Of a stretch of DNA of 64,000 nucleotides, positions 1 to 10,300 are shown piece after piece. Source of the DNA: Gari tellinella (lineage: Eukaryota; Mollusca; Bivalvia; Cardiida; Psammobiidae); the NCBI GenBank assembly GCA_922989275.2, contig OV277856.1, positions 52,957,358 to 53,021,357 of the forward strand, written 5' to 3'. The notes under the pieces are model-generated. The model was not told the origin of the DNA and did not search any database. It saw nothing but the letters and a program-made list of their open reading frames with translations. Positions within the stretch are counted from its first letter, which is position 1; each line of letters starts with the position of its first letter. Made by a program: the position numbers and the translations under genes.

Positions 1-445
1 TTTAGGATAATAAATTCTGTTAAAAAATGCATTTCCAAAAAAAAAAAAAGAGGCTCTGGTGGGATTCGAACCCGTGACCATCCATGCGGAGACAAAAATG
101 AAAAATGAGGCATCGCCTCTACGCCCTCGGCTACGGACGCTCTCTATATATATGGTAGCGAATTAACGTACTTCAATGATAGCTATTAATAGAACATTAT
201 TCGGCTCGGGTTTATGTCTGACCCCGTGTAGAGAAGCAACAACAACAACTATACCGTTAGCTAACGCTATGGAAAAACGATGGAAAATATCTAAAAAACT
301 AAGATTCGGTGACGATTCTTGAGACGCTTTTTGGACTGATCATATGTTTTTAATGTCAAAAGCCAAATAATGCCACAAATTTGCTTTTATTTGAGTATTT
401 TATTTTATTTTGACAAGAACACCATCCGGTTGCGAGTCCCTTTAA
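1..445 (-). mobile_element. TIR element carrying a tRNA-like segment, copy 1 (cut by window edge)
   Basis: The right end is ccggttgcgagtccctttaa (426-445), the inverse of the left end of the copy at 19478-19807. At 60-80 it holds ggattcgaacccg, an inverted tRNA B box, after an A-rich tract. About 200 bp between 107 and 310 is absent from the second copy. Confidence 0.8.
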
Positions 446-1221
446 AGCAGGTTGAAAGTAAAGCAGAATTATAGTCACTCGGAACACCTCAGAGTTCTTG
501 GCATACGTTCTAGGAAATACCGAAACTTCACGAAGGAAAATTGACGCGTCGAAGGAGGGGCTTATGTAGCTAAGACACGCCCTCGTGACTCATTTGTTAC
601 TTTCTACATTGTCCGTTGTACATTGGCGAATATCCGAAGTTCATTGTATGGTGTCTGTTTGCAAAAGGTGAAACGTCTTTCGCAAAGCGTACTTTCAATT
701 CTTCCAGGCGGAAAATGTTTATTTCAAATGTTGGTTATATGTAGTTCTGTCTTAGAAAGTAACATTAAATCGTGGATTTTGGTTCCCTTGTTAACTGCTT
801 TACATGAAAGACTTGCAAGTGTTTAAAGTATAAACTATAAATACCTTTTTATGGAATACAGTATACACATGTAAACAGACATTTACATGTTAAGTTTGCA
901 TGATTCTAAACGACATTTATACAAATACATATCGTTTTTGGCCAAACAATAATTGAAAACTGGGTGATTGCATGTCTGGATTTTTGGCAACGAATGCGCT
1001 CCATAATTCCTTATTCCAACTGTTTATTGTTAGTCGTGATTGTATTCAACCGCAAACTAGGAGAAAACCCTAATAAGCAAACCTTGCTTTCGTTCTCATC
1101 CTAATGTATATTTATGTATGATCATAAAATATGTACTATTTTGAAAGACATCTATGTTTAAACTAAGTCTTATCTAGTCTCGGCCATGAAACGTTAATTG
1201 ATACCTCTTCTTTCATTTCAG
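446..1221. other. No gene recognised upstream of the protease exon
   Basis: A half copy of hairpin core B (443-470) follows the element end. The rest is A/T-rich with no convincing exon; the missing first exon(s) of the protease homologue could be here or beyond the left edge. Confidence 0.4.
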
Positions 1222-1313
1222 ACGTTGATCGTCGATGACTTGGGTTTCATCTCGGGCTCTGGATCAATCATCAACCCAAACGTCATTCTTACATCTGCCC
1301 AGCATTTTGAGGG
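1222..1313 (+). CDS. Serine protease homologue, visible exon 1 (His57 region)
   Basis: The acceptor follows a pyrimidine-rich tract ending TTTCAG at 1221, and the donor is gtactt at 1314. It encodes residues 1-30 plus two bases of Gly31. TSAQH replaces the usual TAAHC, so the general-base His is a Gln and Cys58 is a His. The exon starts inside the domain, so at least one upstream exon (signal peptide, IVGG-like start) is missing. Confidence 0.85.
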
Positions 1314-4300
1314 GTACTTACTTTGCCATTACCATCTTATCAAATCCTACACTACATTTCAAAGATATTTGCGATCAGCTTAGACCTAAAACTATCATTT
1401 TTATAAAGTAAATTCCGCCCCTTTAAAAAGTGAACTACGAATTAACACTGCCTTTCATAACTCCTTCATGGTAAGTACATGTAAGGCACGTGACTGAATG
1501 ATGGCTGAATGAAAAGTAGACAGCTTTCAGACGAGGTTGTTTTGTTGGTTTAATTTTGTTTGTTTTTTAATTTTTATTCAGCCTGCTTCAATCAGATACC
1601 TGTAAAGGTGTTTGAAAACTGTTCTATGTCCATATACAGTGGATAATATGTTATTCTTTCCCAATAAACGCGTTTACGCTAAAACTATTATTTGCAGTGC
1701 AAACAGTTTGGAGCCAGATCAGACGCCGGGTAACCCGGCGTCTGATCAGGCTCCAAACTGTTTGCCACCAAGATAAACTAGAATTATCAGAATTGTCCAA
1801 AAGTTGTTCTTTTCTACGTTTTAGTGCTTTGCGTTTGCGTTTAAACGGGAAAGAATAACAGATTCTCCACTGTACAGTGGAGACGCCGTTATTCTTTCCC
1901 ATTTAAATTACGAACTGCAAACGCATTGCAATGAAATCGAGAAAATGACAGCTTTGCGATTGTGTAAATGGCTAACACTTTGAAGCTAGCTCAGACGATG
2001 GGTTACCCTGCGTATGATCTAAGTCCAAACTATTTGTAAGGTAAATAATAGCTTTAGCATAAAAAGCTAGTTGAGACAGAATAATGTTTTCTCCACTATA
2101 TCAGTGATCGGTCGAAACATGAAATATTCTTGAAGAAAAGGTTATGTCGTGAAAATGTATCACTATGACAAAAAAGGTCACGGATGCCTTGGTTTTATCC
2201 ATTGCTAGTATTCAGTTTTGCATTCTGATAACTCTTCAAATTGGTGTTTGTAAGAAAATCTATGTATAGTCCAATTGCTCTAGACAGTGCGATGAGTGAG
2301 AAAGGAAGAATTAAAATAAAGGAACGAATGTTTTTATCACGAATGAATAGTATGTTATTCATTCGTGTTTTTTATGGATTCACTGTTTGGCACTTGTCAT
2401 TAAATTCTTAAAAGAATTAACATGATATGTAAAATCTAAGTATTGACGTTTCTTAAGGTACTTTCTAAATCTTTCGAAATACCAATGGATAACGCAATGT
2501 TACACGGCATATGATGAAATGTAACAATGTATGATGAAAACATATCTAAAACATATAGTACAGTATTCCCTCCCTACAACGACCCTCCCAACAACGACTC
2601 CCTCCTTACAACGATCCTTGCCGCAGTTCCCCAATCAAGACATTAACTTTTTCATGGCTGCAATGCCGTCTGTTTAAATTTGTCCTCTGCTGTTTTTTCT
2701 CAAAGTTACATATAAGTAGAGATTTTGATAGAATAGATATAATGACGGGTGACAAACAGCTTGAATCCAGATCAGACGCCGCGTTACGCGGCGTCTGATC
2801 TGGATTCAAGCTGTTTGCAATTGTAAGTCTAGTCTTATTTTTTCCCTCTCTATAACGACTCCCTCCGAACAACACACACACTTTGTGTCTCCCAATGGGT
2901 GTCGTTGTAGAGAGGGAATGGTGAATTGAACTAAACCTTCAAACAGACGCCATATACATGTATGTTTACAAGAAGTAAAACGTCGACCGCTTTCCTATTT
3001 ACAGTCCAGGTTACAGTGTATTCGACTTGAAGCTTCACAACTGGAGAATTTATGCTGGAGAATACAACATTAGTACAACCGATCCCAATGAGAAGTTTTA
3101 TCACATCCGTCGAGTTGTGCTCCATCCCGGATACAATGTTACCAGTCTAGAGAACGACATTGCCATTGTAATCACCGTGGAACCTATCACGTAAGACTTG
3201 CATTCGTATATACACAGTAAAACTTCTTTATTACGACGTATACGAGTTCGAGGTATCGAGTTTCGATTGTACTTGTTATATAATGAGACAATGCTAACAT
3301 TGACGGCTTAGTCATGTGACTGCTTGAAGAGAGAAGACCCCCTATCGGACCTCTTTTCTGTACTGCCATCTTGAGGTGTCGTATAACCTCGGCCTTAGTG
3401 GTCTTGCCTGCCTAGTTCACAGTAAAAACTACGTTACTCTTTCTCATTAAACGTGTTTATGCTAAACCCTTTGGTTCATAGCAAACTGTTTGGAGTCGGA
3501 TCAGACGCCAGGTAACCTGCCGTTTGACCAGGCTTTAAACTGTTTGCCTCTCAGATAACAAGAGGCACATGAGCCATATTTCTCTCACCTCAGAACAGCT
3601 AACAAAATGAAGAGAAACATTTATGTCCCAGGGCGGAGTGATTTTTTTACCACAGAGACATAATTTGAACAGTCTGAATAGAGGACATAAAGATGCTGTT
3701 ATGTGCCAAAAATCAAAGCTCTGCATACTAAGGTTATAGACAAGGAGGTTGTTTTTAAGTTTTCATTGGAAAATCTATTATTAGTTCCTGTGACCTATAT
3801 TTGCAACCGACCGGAACCATTTCAACAAAATAGGTAAACGCCCTCTAGAAGTATCACCATGCAAACTCTGGCCATGATGGTTTCAGAGGATAAGATGTTT
3901 GAACAATTCGCTATATAACTCTATGTGAAAGTGTGACCCCAGGGCGGGCCAATTTTGACCCCAGGGGTAGAAGACCTGTTGGTGATGATATATGCCAAAA
4001 CATCCAAGCTCTAGCCATTGAAGTTTTTGACAAGAAGATGTTAATATATTTTCTCAATTGTTCACATTGGTTGCCATGGCAACCAGGGTCTCTGCATTGT
4101 TTTTATTATTATATATTTGAAAGTGCTTGACTCGTTAAACCTTTCTGTAAAGATTGGTTGAAATTTGGCAAGCGTAAAAGGATGAGATGTCATTTGAAGC
4201 AATTGTCAATGACGACGGACAACGCACGACGACGGACACAGGGCCATCACAATAGCTCACTTTGAACCTTTGGCTCAGGTGAGCTAAAACTTGATCGTCA

Positions 4301-7300
4301 GAATGTTCAAGAAGCTCTCATTTCTACATGTTATCGCATTGCGTTTTCGATTATTTTCGTTAAAACGGGGAGGAATAAAGGTTATTTTTTTCAAATTTAA
4401 TTGCAATTGCTGTGAAGCAAGAAGGTATATACCCAGTTTACTTAGTACAAGATAAAGAAACTGTTCAACTGGTTTTAGGAATTTTTTTTATATACTGACA
4501 CGAAAAAGAAACTGTGCACTTGTTTAGGAATTAAAATTTCCATCTTTTTTTTTAAAGAAATATAGGCAAGTGTGGTATCAAAATGCTCGTAAATATTTCT
4601 TTTACACGATGCTTTATTTTTTTTAATCAAATTCGTGTTATTATAAATGCACATTTTACGCTTGAATGAAGTAGAGGTTAAAAGTAAAAGTTAAAATCGG
4701 TATTTTTGAAAATGAAAATGGATTTAAATCGGTATGTGTAATCTCCTCATCTTAAACTGACCAATGCAATAAATCTCGAACGCATTGACCTGACGTAACG
4801 TCTTGTGACGTAAATTCGTCAACGTCATGTATCTACCCTGGCGTGATGGCTTGCTGGATCCTGATTGATCTCTAACGTTTCCAATTTGACCGTTAGGATG
4901 TCGAAAGGTCATGATGGTATTTCGGTGGCAATCAAACTGCCCAGTGACGTCAGAGACGCTGACGTCGGATTAAAGGTGCTAAAGTGTCTGAATTCGTTCA
5001 TTTTCATGAAGCCGTGCCAGCTTGTTAACGAGTTTAATTCAAATGTACTATGATTTTATTATTGCATAATCAGTAAAGATATCGGTCAGTGAACATTTGT
5101 ACTTGTAAACCTGTTGCACATGCAGCACGTGCATAATATTGCATAATAGCCGTTGGTACGTTTGCATGACATCCAGGTGCTTTACTATCGGGTAAATTAG
5201 TGCAGTGTGTGAAGAATTATTTTATCATTCACTATGCTACGTTTTATCATTCTAAACTTAGTAACGAAAAAGTTACACTCAATATAAAAGTGAACAGTTT
5301 CTTTTTCGTGTCAGTATATATTAACAAGTACAAACCATAGACAGATTTGGTATTAAAACGCACAAAAATGTTTCGGCTACACATTGATTTTTTTAAATTG
5401 TGATTTAAAAACTTGAAGAGAATAGCTGTGCATGTGAAAGATGATGGTGTGGAAAGTAAAAGTCGCAGTGACACCCGGGATGGGGCCATTTTTGACTCAA
5501 TGTTAAAGTTATGAAAGTTTTTGGTAGCGGTCTACAATGCAAGGCTACGCGTCAAATATCAACGCCATATGCCTCATGGTTTGGCACAGACAGATTTGTC
5601 GAAGGCTAAACGAGATTTACAAAACATTACAAGTTTTACTTTTCGCATCCTCGTCATTCACAGAAAATTATCAAAAACAATTTAACACACGCCATAATTT
5701 AGCCCATACATTTTTGCTCATTTTGATACCACTTTTGTCTATGGTTTGTACTTATAAATATAACAAAAACTTTTAAAACCAAATTTACAGTTTCTTTATC
5801 GTGTTAGTATGTGTTCTAATTACTAGAGATATACATTTAAACCTCTGAGTTACAACCTCTAAACTGTGTTTAATTATTACGTGTTTAAGACAGGTGACTG
5901 CTTAAAGCAAGGTGACAGTATAACAGAAAGTCCCTTGCTCGTTTTTAGTGTAATTTGAAGCGAGAAAAATGATCAAACATGGTTCTTGGTTAAGACGGGG
6001 GGATTCTTTATCCTCGGTTTTTCTCGCTTGTAAGGGGTTACAATAAATAGCTGTACGGCTAACCTTGTCTTGCACTGTGTCCCTCTGTGCTATTGGGATA
6101 AAACCAGCGCAAGTGAGGTAACTCTTACGGAAATACCCTAAATATTCAGAAAGCCCACCAGCTACGTTTACAGAGTGAAATGAAATAGAGAATTGTACAG
6201 TATATGTATGTGCTTTTATCAATGCGATGATCCGCTGTTTAAACAGCTATTTATTTTGTTGTTATTGATTGTCTTACATTGTCGAGCATACGCCTAACGT
6301 CACGTTATTAAATGACGTCAATGACGTCGGTTGTTGTTATGGCTTGAAAATATAACGTATTTAAAGGAAGAAAGTGTCGTTTTGATGCTCGTTTCCGACT
6401 GGGAACAGACCAACCTCGGGTAAAAATGCCCCGTCATTACCTAAAACCCGTGATTGATTCTATGATACTGTATTATTCTCGTTTCAAAATTACAGATGGA
6501 ACGACCACACACGTCCAGTTTGTATCCCGGACAGCTCACATGTGTACCAGGTGGGAAACCAGTGCTGGCTCCCAGGATGGGGCAGTACATCCTGTAAGTA
6601 AACATAACACATCTGAACCGTGCTGGCTCCCAGGGTGGGGAAGTACATATTGTAAGTAAACATAACACAGCTGAGCCGTGCTGGCTCCCAGGATGGGGAA
6701 GTACATCCTGTAAGTAAACATAACACATCTGAGTCGTGCTGGCTCCCGGGATTGGGAAGTACATCATGTAAGTAAACATAACACATCTGAGCCGTGCTGG
6801 CTCCCAGGATGGGGAAGTACACCCTGTATAAAAAGTACATCCTGTAAGTAAACATAACACATCTGAGCCGTGCTGGCTCCCAGGATGTAGAAGTACATAC
6901 TGTAAGTAAACATAACACATCTAAGCCGAGCTGGCTCCAAGGATGGGGAAGTACATCCTGTAAGTAAACATAACACATCTGAGCCGTGCTGGTTCCCTGG
7001 ATGGGGAAGTACACCCTGTAAGTAAACATAACACATCTGAGCCGTGCTGGCTCCCAGGGATTGGGAAGTACATCATGTAAGTAAACATAACACATCTGAG
7101 CCGTGCTGCCTCCCGTGATAGAGAAGTACTACCTGTAAGTAAACATTACACATCTGAGCCGTGCTGGCGCCAGGGTGTGGAAGTACATACTGTAAGTAAA
7201 CATAACACATCTAAGCCGAGCTGGCTCCAAGGATGGGGAAGTACATCCTGTAAGTAAACATAACACATCTGAGCCGTGCTGGTTCCCTGGATGGGGAAGT

Positions 7301-10300
7301 ACACCCTGTAAGTAAACATAACACATCTGAGCCGTGCTGGCTCCCAGGAATTGGGAAGTACATACTGTAAGTAAACATAACACATCTGAGCCGTGCTGGC
7401 TCCCGGGATGGAGAAGTACCACCTGTAAGTAAACATAACACATCTGAGCCGTACTAGCTCCCAGGGATTTGGAAGTACATCATGTAAGTAAACATAACAC
7501 ATCTGAGCCGTGCTGGTTCACGGGATGGGGAAGTACACCCTGTACGTAAACGTAATCATTTCCATGTTGAAATCCATTTCCATGTTGAAATTTTGGAAAT
7601 AAAATATGTTTAAACTGTAAAAACGTAAACGCAACACATCTGAGCCGTGCTGGCTCCCAGGATGGAGAAGTACTACCTGTCAGTAAACATAATACATCTG
7701 AGCCGTGCTGGCTCCCAGGATGGGGAAGTACATTATGTAAGTAAACATAACACATCTGAGCCGTGCTTGCTCCCTTGATGGGGAAGTACACCCTGTAAGT
7801 AAACATGACACATCTGAGCCGTGCTGGCTCAAGCGATTGGGAAGTACATCCTGTTAGTAAATATAACACATCTAAGCCGTGCTGGCTTCCGAGATTGGGA
7901 AGTACATACTGTAAGTAAACATAACACATCTGAGCCGTGCTGGCTCCCTGGATGGGGAAGTACAACCTGTAAGTAAATATAACACATCTGAACCGTTTGC
8001 ATAGCAAAGAGTGTAGACACAGGCCAGCATGGGTTTACACTGTTTGACACACACAGGCATATACAGAATTTGTGTAACCCAACACGTCCACAGTTGTACA
8101 CTGTTGTTTCATGGCGTGGCTTATTTTTAAGTACTATTGTTGAATCTAACTCAGTCAAGGCCATTAATTCACCTGCTTTTAACTATTGTAGTTTGCTTTT
8201 AATTCTCAAATTTGAAATTAAGGTTAACTGACTACTTATACCACAATGGTTGTCAAATAGTTTAAATCCTGATCAGATGCTGATAAAGTTCTAACCCGTT
8301 TGCAAATACTCGTACTCGGGTTAAGGCAGTGCAGAGGTTAACACAGCAGGTTGATATATAAGGATGAAAGAGATGCAGAAACAGGGCTGTCATTTCTCCG
8401 GATTTTTCCGAAATCTTCGGATTTTTATTCCAACGGATGGTAGCTTAAAGCAGGCTGAAAATAAAACAGAATGCGCATTAAGGCGCATTCTGCTTTACTT
8501 TCAACATGTTTTAAGCATCACGTATCTTTAAAACTAGACACAGACTAGGGGTAAAAGGTACACTTTGGAAGATCGCGCTTGGAAAATAGAAAGTTTTGAA
8601 ATCTTAGGATTTTTTATCAATATATGGCAGCCCTGGATTATTCTTTATTAATAATGCAAATCGACCGTCACTCAAAAAATCAAATTTACAATGTATTAAG
8701 CACCAATTAACATTTTAATGGTCAATCCCAATTTCCAACTCAGTATTGTCCCTTTTTTACCATTTTGGATTGTACCTTACCATATACCGGTATTACGAAA
8801 TGACAAAATAAACTCCTGCAGGAGCCCTCTAGTCAGGATATGCACTGTTTGCATAGGACAAGTATACTATTCACATGTTCGCTGTTTGTTCTGTGCCGCT
8901 AGGTTCGAATGTGTTATTTTAAACAAGGGCCATATCTAATCATACAATACGCCGGAAGTTGCTCAGAAACAATGCTGCATCTAATTTTAGCAACCGGAAA
9001 TGAGGAGGTATTGAATCAACTGATGTATCCCATCCTAGCTGACAGCATTTGCGCTAACCATTGGACTGACTTCTTGCCTTATACCGAGGTCTGTGCCGGG
9101 TACGAGAATCAGAAGAAGGACTTCTGTGGAGTACGTATTTCCGTCTGGACTAAACACGCCTGTTCTGTGATTTAACCCTTTGCCTTCCGATGAAAACTTG
9201 AGCGAACGGTTGTGATCCAGATCAGACGCAGAGTAACGCAGCGTCGGATCTTGATCAAATCTCGCTTTGCTGGTTTATTCGATTTTTATTCATTACACAT
9301 AGTGTAGAAATCGTCATTCTTTCCGTTTAAACAGAACTAAATGTACTTACGCATTACAATGGAATGGAAAATATTATAATAAAACGTTTGTTGAAAGCAT
9401 GATAATTTATTAAACTCTGAGAAACAAACGGTTTGGAGTGTGATCTGGTCTCAAATTATCTACAATAAACACAATTTTTTTTATCAAATACACGTTTATT
9501 GGGAGAGATGAACATGTTCGCCACTGTGCCTCTAAAAGAGTTTTTACGTTTTACTTCCATACTTGTTCAAAATGTTATTCTTAACCTATTTAAGTCATTT
9601 TTAACCCTTTTAATGCCATTATGTCAACAATTTTAAACAATTGTCGTCTGTTTTCATTTCTCATATTCACCCTGTAAAGTTTTTATGTAATCGTATCAAA
9701 TATATGCAGGCCATTTCTCAATGAACCTACAAATCCAAACTGGCTCCAGCCAGTTAGAAAGAGGACGGAGTCTCCGCCGGACCGATACCGACCTAGCGGC
9801 CAGCTAATGGTTGCTATGTCGTGTAATTAGGCTATTAGATATTTAAGTTGCATTGTTTATTTTTAATGTCTTATAAGTGTTCGTTAAGCACACTGCGACA
9901 GTTTACTGGGTAAAAGCTTGACTTTGTAAACAACTCCGAAACATGTATTTTGGAATATTTACATTCAACCTGTAAAGTCCTTATGTAATCCTATTAAAAA
10001 ATATGCAGTCATCTGCCGATGAACCTACACTTCGAATCTGGATTTAACCAGTTCGGATTTCCCCCGTGCTATCCGTGGACTTCTTCAAATAGACTACATC
10101 GGGCACTTAACACTAAGCTCCCATTGGTCGACGGTAATATGACACTAGCGGAGTGATACAGACCCATAGGTCGTTGCCATCGCGTTGCTATGTGTGTAAA
10201 TGGGTTAAGAAAACAACCGCGACCTGTAATTTTAGAATGTGTTTTGGCAATAGATATTCAAGTTGCACTGTTATTTGTTTCCCCTGTAAGTAATTTCCAT

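Noticed and set aside
623..826. 67-residue frame as the missing first exon of the protease homologue
   Set aside because: No signal peptide, no activation site and no donor in a suitable phase.
6594..7996. CRISPR-like look of regularly spaced repeats (also 60961-61620)
   Set aside because: Units are contiguous without unique spacers, in introns of animal genes.
6441..8164. Several overlapping minus-strand reading frames up to 201 residues with MCYVYLQ-like repeats
   Set aside because: They arise from the 58-bp periodicity of the minisatellite on the strand opposite to the exon; no coding features.
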